Assembly: GCA_026122225.1 (NCBI GenBank)
Contig: JANEZZ010001867.1
Span: forward strand, 62,001-126,000
Length of the DNA stretch: 64,000 bases
Origin: Heloderma charlesbogerti
Taxonomy: Eukaryota; Chordata; Lepidosauria; Squamata; Helodermatidae
Direction of reading: 5' to 3'
Shown: one piece after another, positions 54,093 to 64,000 of the stretch
Numbering within the stretch: the first letter of the stretch is position 1
Layout of the letters: each line of letters begins with the position of its first letter
Position numbers and translations under genes: made by a program
The notes under the pieces: generated by a model
The model's database searches: none
The model's input: only the letters and a program-made list of their open reading frames with translations
Told to the model about the DNA's origin: nothing

Positions 54093-56520
54093 CATATGTC
54101 AGGGTAAGGAAAAGTTGTCTATTCAGTATTCAGATGCTATATTTTGCATTCATATTCCTAAAGCTCCAACCTACAAATTGGGACTCTGCCACCAGAGTAC
54201 ATAGGATATGGAGCAAGACAGAGTCGTTGTGCCAATGCAGAGATACTTCCCCAGCAAGCTTGGGCATGGAAGCAGCATTGAGACAACACACCGACTTCCT
54301 ATAGTAGGTACTGTCATGTTCCAGGCACCAGCATTTTCCCAGGACACTTTCCATATTCACAGATGAGTGTTGCCATGCCCTGTGGGGCCACAGAAAACTG
54401 CTGTCTAGCCATTTACTGAGAAATAACTTGTACTGGAATAACAATAAGATTTAAAATAAACAAATGAAAGCAATAAAGTGCTTATATGGTTTGCATGTAT
54501 GTAACTCAACAACTCCAAATTGAGAACTTTCCATCCCACTCCTTCACCACACACTATGGGAGAGAGCGGATGATTAGCTATGGGCTTCAGTGCCTTAAGC
54601 TCATGGAAAAGGCTCGTGTAACAATGGAAATTACTCATTTAAAAATGGCAGGAGAGAAAAGAAGACTATTCAAATCTGAAAGGAAAGCAGCAATGTGCTT
54701 GGTGTTTGAGGCCTGATGCAACCTGAATAAACTAACTACACAGAAAACTTTCCCTGTAATTCCCTCATGTACTGTGACTATACCCATGGGTTCTGAACTT
54801 CTTGTAGATTCACTGTTTGAAAGTGGTGCTGTGGAGGTGGGGGTGGGGAGGGGGGAGTATTGAATGTGGGTGTCAATTTGCCCCCAGATCATTGATTGAT
54901 TGCAGAAGTATGAGCTTCCAAAATTATGTCAGATTTTTATAAGTGCCTCAAGATGGTATCTGCACATTAACACCCAGTCAAAAATGGGATACACGTTGAT
55001 TTCCCTATGGTGTCTATTTAAGTTTCACTTAAGAACTTTCTTCCCCAACCATATTTCTAAAAAAAACCCCTCAAACATATCTGTTACTTAACTTGGGCTT
55101 CCAATATTCAGTCATTCACAGGAGAGTTTAGACCTCTCAAGGCACATTTGTTTCTTGACACAGGCTGCAGAACTCATTGGCATGTTTACTTAGGCTAAGT
55201 TTAATACAAATATACCGGGCCAGCTCAGATATATGCAGTATATTGTGAAGAAGCTGAGCTACAGTTTTCATAAACCATTTTCTATCAGAATGTAGGGGCA
55301 TTTCTCCCGCCATATACACACATACTGATATTGTCTGGTCTGCTTACAGATGTTTTAGGGCAGTCCGCCACACTGGAGAATAAATATTTGGAGAAGCCAA
55401 GATGATGAATAGTTCAAGCATAATAATAAATAGTTTAGGCCCAGATCCATCATACCCCCCACACACCATCATAGAGTTGAAGAGAAAATAACATCCATGC
55501 TCTCCCAAGAAGATCTTCCAGGAAGTTTTGCAAATTTTCCCAATGCAAATGCCTACAATGAATGAGTGGCTAACAGGATTGCCCTGAACCCTGGAGGATT
55601 CTCTGTCAAGCACTGTTTATACCAAGGGATAGCTTGATAGTTTTATGAAAAGCCATTTCAGTATTTAAAAAAAATCTGAATCAACAACCATTATTTATCT
55701 GAGCACATGGCTGGTGCTGGCACCTGAGCAACCCAGGCAGAAATTCAGGGGAGGGGATGCAGCCTTTTGTGACTGGCTTTATACCAATTTTCTTGGCCTA
55801 GGCAGGCTATGCCCTGAATTGTGGAAGAGGAAGAATTATGCATACCCTAACACATTCCAGGACCCACCCAGGGTAGAGGCAGCGCATCTGACCTTATTCT
55901 GCTACAAGTAAGTACGCCCAGAAGAGTGAGAGGTACTCTGGGGCATGTTCTCAGTTTTGGTGAGGCAGAAACCAAGTCTAGTCAGAGTGCCGCTTTTCAG
56001 TGTTGGTGCTATGTTCGATGGGTGCCTGGATGAGATGGCCTCCATTGGGGACACCAGCATCTCTCTGGTGGATACTCCAAAGTTTACCAATGGGCAGATG
56101 GATGGGCCTTAGAAGCAGGCAGCAGAAGGGATGGGCACTGGCACTGAAAGCAGCATAGCTGAAGCTGCCTCACTCCCTCAGCCCAGAGATGTAAAGAGGA
56201 GCATTGGCTAAGGCAGTTACGTCACAGCCAGTCCCACCACCATAATCTTCCTCATCCTCAGTCCTTCTGGGTCCTACCCATGTACGTCAGGGACAAGGCC
56301 CAGAGCATTGAGGATAAAGAAGATAATGAGGTCAGTAGCAGTGGCTATAGCTGCTTTGCTCAGCACTTTGCTTTACAGCACTGGGCCATAAAAAGTAAAA
56401 GGGAGGGAGGGACAGAGAGAGAGAGAGAGAACTGTGGCATCATCCTCAGTGGGCCCTCCAAGGCCTATGAACCCCAGCATTTGTCCGACAATGCTGGGTG
56501 CTAATACTGAACCTGCTTCT
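54093..56520. other. No gene recognised
   Basis: Mostly AT-rich non-coding DNA. A more GC-rich part (55700-56460) holds chance frames on both strands without motifs that I recognise; a decayed processed pseudogene cannot be excluded. A short (GA)n lies at 56416-56431. Confidence 0.4.
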
Positions 56521-57714
56521 TAGGGTAGCCAGTAGAACATTGCTCCCCAGAAAAGACAAAAGGGGATACAAGGTTGCACACAAAAATGCTAATTTATATA
56601 TGTATAGATGCAAATTTAGAAAACAGAAATTTAGTACACCACAGTACAATATTTCACATCTCACTATAGTTGGGAAGCCTGTGACCAGGTATCTTGTGTT
56701 CCTGCTCAGTCATCTGTTGATGGGCAACTTCAAGGCCCCTGCTTTCCCTTTTTATGTTTTTTAAAAATCTTTAAAGCAGACTGGACAGACTTTTTAAGAG
56801 AGGACACCTTCAAATAGAGGACTGTCCTCTGACAGACCTTCACACAGAGGACTGTCCTCTGTAGGGATGGGGGAGAATTTCTCCCCGAAACTTCGGGGGG
56901 CCGAGCGCCAACGCATTTGGTCCTCCGAAGGTTGTTCGGGGAGAAATTCTCCACCCCCCCGCCCCACCCCCGGGATGGGACTTACCTTTGACGAATGTCC
57001 CTCCTGGCGGCGGGTCCCGGCAGTGGTTCGGCAGGTCTTCGGCAGGGGCGGGGGCGGCAGCCGGTCTTTTGACCGGCTGCCGCCGCCACCATTACAAGAA
57101 AAGTAAAAAAAAAACACACGCCCCTGTGATAGGCTATGTAACGATTAACGTAGCCTATCACGGCTAGATTTGCAAAGTCAGCTGTGATAGGCTACGTTAA
57201 TCGTCACAAATAGCGTTGCCCTTATTTTCGCCATAGTCTACGTAAATCTTTACGTCGACTACAGGGACCAAATAAGGAATGCGAATGGTGGCTCCCTATG
57301 GGGGCTGCCATTTGCGTACGCCCTTTTTTTTTTTTTTCAAAGTCACCCGTGATAGGCTACGTGACAATTAACATAGCCTATCATGGCTGACTTTGCAGAT
57401 CTAGCCGTGATAGGCTACGTAAATCGTTACGTAGCCTATCACGGGGCTTTTTTTATTATTATTACTTTTCTGTTGAAGTTTGCGGCCGGGGAGACGGGGC
57501 GCTTCTCCCTGGCCTGACGTTCGGCCGGGCGAGGCAGGAAGCCTCCCCCCGGCCTGAATTTCGGCAGGGTGAGGCGGGAAGCCTCCCCCCCCGGCCTGAA
57601 CTTTGGGGCGAGAAGCGAAGCGCCTCCCCCCCACCGCGAAGCAAGCTGCGAGACCAGGTAAGTGACTTTCATACATCCCTAGTCCTCTGTAAAGTAGAAC
57701 ACCTGGCTGCCCTA
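56521..57714 (+). mobile_element. Repeat with GGAC/GTCC ends, copy 2, interrupted
   Basis: It starts TAGGGTAGCCAGTAGAACAT and ends GAACACCTGGCTGCCCTA, inverted termini. The internal part shares AATGCTAATTTATATATGTA, AGATGCAAATTTAG and AGAGGACTGTCCTCTG with 22434-22777 in the opposite direction. The hAT-like element at 56862 sits in its AGGACTGTCCTCTG part. TAGGG termini suggest a hAT MITE, but the TSD is unclear. Confidence 0.6.
56862..57681 (+). mobile_element. Poly-palindromic hAT-like element, complete
   Basis: Perfect TSD gtcctctg (56854-56861 and 57682-57689). The X end is TAGGGATGGGGGAGAATTTC. The Y end has CAG|GTAAGT at 57656-57663 and CATCCCTA. Compared with the copy at 51765, the segment between the second GATAGGCTACG palindrome and the GGGCAACG palindrome is fused: CTACGTTAATCGTCAC runs directly into AAATAGCGTTGCCC at about 57204, a deletion inside the array. 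Tandem GGCCTGA-TTCGGC blocks precede the Y end. Confidence 0.94.
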
Positions 57715-58290
57715 CATGCTGACCTGCTTGCACCCCCAACAAAGTCAGAATGTATCCTGTCTTCTCTCCTCACCCAGGCCCAGTAGAGTGCTTAGAAAAT
57801 TTTGCTGATAGTCCTGCTGCCAAATTACTGGAGGTCCTGCTCAGTATTGTGACAGGCAGGCAGTTGGACGTGTCACAATATTGCAAATCACTGAAGTGTT
57901 TACAGGGTTAAAGGCTAACTCTAGTAACTTGTCCTAAAGCACTCTTTTGCTTCCATGAAATTGCTATCTTGATGCTGTGCTTCTTTGATATTCTGTAGTT
58001 TCTCTCTTGTTATGTAAAGTCGCAACAGCAATAATTTGTGATCATGGGAGCTTCTCATCTCATTGCAAGCAGGGAGAAGGAGAAGGTGTGTGTGTGTGTG
58101 TGGGGGGGGGAAGGTGGAAGCAATAACTCCGCAGCTGGAATGGGGTGAAACTAAGAGGCTGGGCTTTCATAGGAAGCCTTCAGATGCTGCACTCTAGAAT
58201 CAGGGATTTTGTCTTCTCAAGGCAAAAGTGCACATAGTGGCAAAAGGGAGAGAGATGATATAGTAGCAGAAGGGAGCCTTCAGAATTGTG
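57715..58290. other. No gene; small inverted repeat
   Basis: Non-coding. GTATTGTGACAGG and GTGTCACAATATTGC (about 57843-57886) form a hairpin. A short (GT)n(G)n tract lies at 58088-58110. Confidence 0.45.
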
Positions 58291-58297
58291 AATTAGT

Positions 58298-59225
58298 TAG
58301 GGATGTACGAAAGTTCCGCCACGGATCTCGGGGAGGCCGAATGCCAGCGTATTCGGCCCTCCGAAATCGGTGGCGGAATGGCCCGCCACCCCCCAGGATG
58401 GGAAATACCTTGGGCAGATTTTCCTGGCAGCGGCGGCAGCAGCTCCAGCGGTGGTTTGGCGGTGGCGGCTGCAGCGGCCGGTCTTCCGACCGGCTGCCGC
58501 TGCCACCATTTCCAGTTAAAAAAAAAAAAAAGTGATAGGCTACATAAAGATTTACGTAGCCTATCACGGCTAGATTTTAAAAAAACACCGTGATAGGCTA
58601 TGTAAATGTTTACGTAGCCTATCATGGCTGACTTAAAAAACAAACAAACGCGCGTACGCAAATGGCGGCGGCCATGGCCGCCCCCATTTGCGTTCCTTAT
58701 TTTGACACGTCTTAGTCTACGTAAACATTTTTTTAAAAACACGTCTTAGTCTACGTAAACATGCATAGATGCTACACTATTTGCGTTCCCCTTATTTTCG
58801 CTGTCTTAGTCTACATAAATGTTTACGTAGACTAAGACGTGCCAAAATAAAGAACGCAAATGGTGGCGGCCATGACCGCCGCCATTTGCGCACGCGTGTT
58901 TTTTGTTTTTGTTTTTAAATCAGCTGTGATAGGCTATGTAAACATTTACATAGCCTATCACGGCTGACTGCAGGGACGCAAATGGCAGCGGCTATAGCTG
59001 CCGCATTTGTGTCCCTGCTAGCCAGCGGCCGGATGTCCGGCAGCTGGCGGAGCCGGCTGGCGGCTCCGCAGAATTGCTGCGGAGCACAGCCGGCCTGCCA
59101 GGATTCTGGGGGGGAGGAACAGAGTGCCTCCCCCCCCGGCCAGGATTCTGGGGGGAGGGACAGAATGCCTCCCCCCCACCATCAACATAATCCGTGGAAA
59201 GGTAAGTCACTTTCGTACATCCCTA
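58298..59225 (+). mobile_element. Poly-palindromic hAT-like element with mosaic left end
   Basis: The first 17 bases (TAGGGATGTACGAAAGT) are Y-type. The sequence then switches to X-type (CCGCCACGGATCTCGGGGAG) with its mirrored palindrome. The right end is Y-type with AAG|GTAAGT at about 59199-59206. No matching TSD is present. CTTAGTCTACG-type palindromes lie at about 58712-58830, one of them interrupted by a 30-base local duplication (58714-58762). Confidence 0.85.
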
Positions 59226-59227
59226 GC

Positions 59228-61048
59228 TAGGGATGGCAGTGAATTCCGCCACAGATTCCAGTGAGGCTGGACTCTTTAGAATCCGCCCCCCCCGGAATCC
59301 GTGGCGGAACGGCCTCCTGCCCCCGCCCCCCACGGAATCCCCCAGGACAGCACTTACCTGGGGTGGTTGCGGCGGATTTGGCGGAGCCAGCGGTTCCGGT
59401 GGCAGTGGCGGCTGGTCTCCTGACCGGCCGGGCTGCTGTGGCCGCCATTGGTATCTTTGCACCCGTGATAGGCTATGTAAGAATTCACTTAGCCTATCAC
59501 AGCTAACCCCAAAGGAAAAAAAACCCAGCATGCGCAAATGGTGGCGGCCATGGCGGCCGCCATTTGCATTCCCTATTTTTTGCTGTTCTAGCCTACGTAA
59601 ATATTTATGTAGGCAATTACGGCAAAAAAAGGGAACAGCAAATAGCGTAGTGGGCGCTATTTGCATTCTTCCCCCCCCCATAATTGCCTACATAAATATT
59701 TATTTAGGCTTTTACGGCGAAAAAAAAAGAAATGCAAATAGCGCCCACCATGCTATTTGTGGTTCCCTTTTTTTTCGCTGTAATTGCCTACATAAATATT
59801 TACATAGACTAGAATGGCAAAAAATAGGGAGTGCAAATAGCGGCCACCGTAGCCGCCGCCATTTGCGTATGCTGTTTTTCTTTTTGCCCAGCCATGATAG
59901 GCTACATAAAGACTTACATAGCCTATCACAGCTGCCTAGCTGGACACAAATGGCAGCGGCTACGGTGGTCGCCATTTACGTTCCCTTTTTTTTGGCCATG
60001 ATAGGCTACATAAATATTTTTTGCCATGCAAAATACAGGGACACAAATGCCGGCAGCTACAGCAGCCACCATTTGTGTCCCTGCAGGCTGCCCAGTGGCT
60101 GGATGTCCATCTGTGGGCGGCCCCGGCCAGTGGCTTCATGGAATTGCCATGGAGCAGAGCCGGCCAGAGAGAATTTCAGGGGGAGGGACGGAGCACCTCC
60201 CCCCCACCATGAATGTCACCCTTCGAAAAGGTAAGTGTAGGGATGTACAAAAGTCACTAACCTTTTCGCAGTTTGGATTCGCAGTGGGGGGGAGGCGCTC
60301 TGTCCCTCCCCCCAGAATCCTCCCTGGGCTGGCTCTGCTCCATGGCAGCTCCGCAGGGCTGCTGGAAAGGGCTGTCCACAGCCAGAGTTCCGGCCACGGA
60401 TGGGCTGCTGCTGATGCAAATGGTGGCCGCCATAGCAGCCTCCATTTGCGTCCAGCGAAGCTGATGTGATAGGCTAAGTAAGTATTTACGTAGCCTATCA
60501 TGGCAAGCCAAAAAACAAACAAAAACAGCATACGCAAATGGCGGCGGCTACGGCCGCCGCCATTTGCGGTCCCTATTTTTAGCCATTTTAACCTACATAA
60601 ATATTTACGTAGGCTATTACGGTGAAGACAAGGGGAACGCAAATAGCGTAGTGGGCGCTATTTGTGTTCTTTTTTTGTTCACCGTAATAGCTTACGTAAA
60701 TATTTACGTAGGCTAAAACGGCTAAAAATAGTGAATGCAAGTGGCAGCAACCATAGCCGCCGCCATTTGCGTATGCTGTTTTTTTTTGGCTTGCCATTAT
60801 AGGCTACGTAAATACTTACGTAGCGTATCATGGCTATGATGAAGAAGTGAATGGCGGCCGCCATTCGCAAGTCAGTATGGATGGCTGCAGGTAAGTGCTC
60901 CGTTTCGCACGCCTTTTGTGGGTTGGGGGGGCGGGGGCTTCGTTCCACCATGGATTTCGGGGGGCCGAATGCACTGGCATTCAGCCTCACCGAGATCTGT
61001 GGCGGAATTCTCTGACATCCCTAGGTAAGTGACCTCCGTACATCCCTA
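59228..61048 (+). mobile_element. Poly-palindromic hAT-like element hosting a nested copy
   Basis: It starts TAGGGATGGCAGTGAATTCC only two bases after the previous element. It ends GACCTCCGTACATCCCTA once the nested copy (60238-61023) is removed. Palindromes alternate: 59465-59504, 59533-59570, 59586-59625, 59632-59673, 59683-59718, 59728-59768, 59781-59818, 59830-59870 and 59891-59933. One is incomplete at 59995-60030, where TAGGCTACATAAATATTTTT loses its right arm. Its own outer TSD is not recognisable. Confidence 0.85.
60238..61023 (-). mobile_element. Nested poly-palindromic hAT-like element, complete
   Basis: Perfect TSD ggtaagtg (60230-60237 and 61024-61031). The target is the splice-donor-like sequence of the Y end of the host element. 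The Y end is on the left (TAGGGATGTACAAAAGTCAC). The X end is on the right (GCGGAATTCTCTGACATCCCTA). The palindrome array includes 60466-60503, 60531-60569, 60588-60622, 60632-60670, 60681-60722, 60735-60775 and 60793-60833. Confidence 0.94.
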
Positions 61049-61973
61049 ACTGGAGCCCTGTTTGCATTATTTTATTTGTCTACCAAGTAAAGCTAAACAT
61101 AGCATTTGAGCAGGTGAGCATTTGGGTTTTATTATAACTAAATTTGCAACAAAGAAGCATTTCAACACTCTAAATGTACACTACCTTTATAAAATGTTTT
61201 GTGGTCTTATATTTATGGATGTAGTAGATAGTAAGGCATGAAGCGGGAGTAAGATGACAGTCAGTAAATCTGCAGAATACTGAAATATGGCATTAACACA
61301 GAAAAAAATAGATTAGAAGAAGAAAAAAACCTATGAATTTGCCACAGTCATTTTTTGTTGTTGTTGTATATCTATAGGGATGACGTTTTTCATTACAAAG
61401 TCAAAGAACATTTTATACCTTACATTTGCAATTTACTGAGAGTGAATGAACAGTATTGTGCTATTGTTAAATTTATTAGATTAACCTAAAACATAGCCTT
61501 TCCTATAACAAGGTAGCTTATCTCAACTTAATCTTCATTCATGTCCCGTGAAACAATGAAAGGTTTAGCAAATGCCATTTTAAAACAAATTGAATATCTT
61601 TGTAAATGGATAAAACCTACATTCAAAGGCGTTAAGTAGCTGAGCCATGCATCAAGGAAATTTCAAATGTTCATATCCATTGCTTCAACTTTGTACAGTA
61701 CTTGCTACTACTTACTAATGTATATTATCTCTCGTACAAACAATAGACTGTACTACAGGAAGTGTATTTTTCCATGATAGAGGTCATTTGGAGACCCAGG
61801 AGCAGGGAGCTCTGGGGCTAGCTGGCAGCCCGGCACCAATCTGAACCTGTTACAAGCTGAATCACCATTTGGAGGAGAGTTTGGCTGAATTCATTACTGG
61901 ACCAACTTTTCCAATCAGGAAGAGGTTTTTTTCCTTCCCAGTTCTGAAATTCAGCACCATCCCTAGCAGAAAG
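61049..61973. other. No gene recognised
   Basis: AT-rich non-coding DNA; no named repeat. Confidence 0.5.
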
Positions 61974-62472
61974 TAGAGATGGGGAAAGAATTTGCTTGGT
62001 TCACATCTTAATATGAACGGTCCCAGTTTGCATTTCCCAAACTAATATTTGAACTGGAACACAATTGCCCTTCAGTTTTTGCACTTCTCCAGATTTCGCA
62101 ATGCAATTTCGCAATTTTAAAAAATGCATACAAAATGCATATATTGGGGGAAATTGTGCATGAAGCATACAAGAACATATGCATTTTGTACACATGAATG
62201 CATTTTTGTATGCATTTCTCCTTATGTTTAATGTTTGTATGTATAAATTAGCGGAAATGTGTACAAAAGTGCATACATTAGAAGAAGTGTGTATAAAATA
62301 AAATGTTCTATATCGGGAGAAAAACATAAAAACATACATATGAAATTTTGTGTGGTCTTTTTACAAAAATAAAAATAATAGCTAACTGATGAAGTAACAC
62401 GACAGAATGAACTTGTGCTTCAAAAAGTTCAGAATTTGCCAACATTAAAGCAGACAGATCCATCCATCCCTA
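61974..62472 (+). mobile_element. AT-rich hAT-like MITE
   Basis: It starts TAGAGATGGGGAAAGAATTT and ends ATCCATCCCTA. Flanks gcagaaag (61966-61973) and tcagcaag (62473-62480) agree at six of eight positions. The interior has many ATGCAT/TGCATA repeats (about 62100-62290). It shares only the terminal 8 bases with the palindrome-array family. Confidence 0.6.
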
Positions 62473-62480
62473 TCAGCAAG

Positions 62481-63598
62481 CAGCAGAAATCAAGCTGCTG
62501 GATAGCCAAGGCAGGGGCAAGCTATGACGAACTTGCTCCCAGTGCAAACCTTTGGGGAAAATGAATGCTGTTTCAACAGGAATGGGGAGCACTTAAGAAC
62601 TTATGCAATTCCATGATGTCAACCACCATTCCTTAGCTAAGAGACAGCAGAAATGTTAAGAGGCAATGTCCTGGCTGAAGCCTTGCAAATAAGTGTTGCT
62701 GGGTGGTATCAAGATGCTCCCTCTGCTTCCTCTCCCAGGATTTCACATGGTAGTGTTACTGAGCCTCACTGTCATTCTAAATATGTCATTAGCACCCTGA
62801 CTCCATTTTGCCCAGGAAACTGAATTAAGCAGAGGCTTGAAGAACCAGGACGAGATAGCTCAGTATGTAGTTTCTGTCCTCATTTTACAATATACACTAG
62901 GCGTGATCTATGCTAGGCGTGTTCTAGAGCAGACACCTGCCTTTCTACATAGCTCCTATTGCAAACAACGCATCACATTTGAAGCAGCCAATCCAGAGCC
63001 CTAGTGATGGAAAGCACTCTGCCAAAACAACTCCCACCACAGGTAGATGCATTAACACTCATTAGCATTGTTGAGGTTAAGGACCTACATCCAGCATTTG
63101 CATATGGAGCTCCCTTTTTGCGCTCTGTACTTTTGCGCTCACCACTGATATCAAGACCCCTAAATACCCAAGACTCCCCTTGCCCTTCTTCTGTTCTTAG
63201 GGGGCCCTACAAAGTATCTGAAATGTATTGGTCCTAACCAAATGCCTCTACAATACCCTTGTAATACCTTACTTGGACCTCCTCCTTGGGGAGATAAAAG
63301 AGGCATAGGCTAAAATGGCAACTAATGTCATAATGCAGTTGTATCAATTAATCAAAAAATGCAGACAGGATTCACTCTAAAAACCTAGTCCGTCTTGGCA
63401 AACTGCCCAGCATATTTATTTGAAAAAATGCCAAAAAGAAAGGAACTGGTAACAACTTGCTACTCATCAGTGGTTGCAGTTCTGTAGACAATGCTGCTGT
63501 CTAGTTTGTGACCCCTGATCCCATTAGCCATCAATGATAAGAGACGTATCAGGCCTTAAGACAGGAAAGGCCTAGCAAGGCAGTAATAAACACAAGAA
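62481..63598. other. No gene recognised
   Basis: Non-coding by inspection. Confidence 0.45.
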
Positions 63599-63690
63599 GG
63601 CTGCAATCCTATGCAAAATTATTTGGAACTCAAGAGACATTCAACTCAGTGGGATTTATTTCTGTATTCACATGAAGGGGGGACTGTAAA
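63599..63690. mobile_element. Partial short MITE
   Basis: GGCTGCAATCCTATGCAAAA and AACTCAGTGGGATTTATTTC match the AATCCTA-type MITE at 11946; the right end is decayed. Confidence 0.55.
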
Positions 63691-63774
63691 TGAGGTTGGA
63701 AGATCCCACATTCTCCAAATCTAGGTTTGAAGAATGGAAAGAACATTTACTATCTCAGAGCAGACTTGTTGTTC

Positions 63775-64000
63775 TTGTTGTTTCAATCTGGTTTCAGGCC
63801 TGGGTATGGGACAGAGACAGCTTTGGTCACCTTGGTGAATGACCTACGCCAGGAACTGGACAGGGGGAGTGTGTCCCTGCTAGTTCTGCTGGACCTCTCA
63901 GTGGCATTCGATACCATCGGCCATGGTATTGTTCTGGGATGCCTCGTTGGGATGGGACTTGGAGGTACTGTTTTACAGTGGCTCCATTCCTTCCTAGCGG
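63775..64000 (+). mobile_element. L2 LINE reverse transcriptase, cut by window end
   Basis: Plus-strand translation from about 63784 gives QSGFRPGYGTETALVTLVND, LLVLLDLSVAFDTIGHGIVL (catalytic Asp) and GGTVLQWLHSFLA. The frame is open to the last base, so this copy could be less damaged than the one at 35795. It begins abruptly in the reverse transcriptase, so it is 5'-truncated. Confidence 0.88.

Noticed and set aside
55700..56460. Possible host exon or processed pseudogene in the GC-richer stretch
   Set aside because: Frames are short on both strands, no known motif is recognised and no convincing splice-site pair was found.
59220..61056. TSD of the outer element at 59228
   Set aside because: tccctagc and actggagc agree at only four of eight positions, no better than decay or chance would allow me to claim.

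Overview
This looks like nuclear DNA from a squamate reptile, most likely a lizard. It carries a Sauria-type tRNA-derived SINE (about 26632-26863), many CR1 and L2 LINE fragments including antisense CR1 3' ends, decayed L1 copies, a Penelope-like GIY-YIG relic, and abundant palindromic MITEs. I recognise no host protein-coding exon, no rRNA or tRNA gene and no CRISPR array. Every long reading frame I can explain belongs to a retrotransposon or is a by-product of palindromic repeats.

The outstanding content is a family of non-autonomous DNA transposons. About 20 complete or partial copies cover roughly 15.5 kb, about a quarter of the window. They begin TAGGGATG and end CATCCCTA, and ten copies are flanked by perfect 8-bp target-site duplications (TSDs), which is the signature of the hAT superfamily. 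Almost the whole body of each element is a string of 30-55 bp palindromes. One class shares the core CTACGTAAATATTTACGTAG. The other is built around GCAAATGGCGGC and its complement GCCGCCATTTGC. Each element has two different ends, called X and Y here, and each end carries an outward-facing consensus 5' splice site (MAG|GTAAGT). In the strand field of these elements, + means the X end is on the left. No transposase is present.

Layout. 1-11 kb: hAT copies inserted into a CR1 on the minus strand (ORF1 interrupted at 1799), further copies, a nested pair (8195/8586), and a plus-strand CR1 with ORF1 esterase and ORF2 endonuclease remnants (9.2-10.36 kb). 11-16.2 kb: two complete hAT copies, an L2 3' relic, a long-inverted-repeat element and a MITE. 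16-27 kb: mostly non-repetitive or old DNA with a Penelope relic, CR1 3' ends, the SINE and microsatellites. 27-38 kb: two LTR-like repeats, one filled and one empty for the same hAT insertion; an L1 broken apart by later insertions; and a 1.6 kb L2 reverse-transcriptase pseudogene. 38-45 kb: a hAT copy splitting an L2, MITEs, and a minus-strand L1 ORF2 pseudogene. 45-50 kb: mostly unannotated DNA with one long inverted repeat and a short MITE. 50-54 kb: four hAT copies in near-tandem. 54-61 kb: more hAT copies, including a second nested pair. 61-64 kb: another hAT-like MITE, and an L2 reverse transcriptase running off the window end.

The insertions can be ordered. LINEs are oldest, LTR and other repeats come next, and the poly-palindromic hAT elements are youngest. 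They interrupt CR1, L2, the LTR, another interspersed repeat and one another. Three of the insertions have a matching empty site elsewhere in this same window, so their boundaries and TSDs can be read directly.
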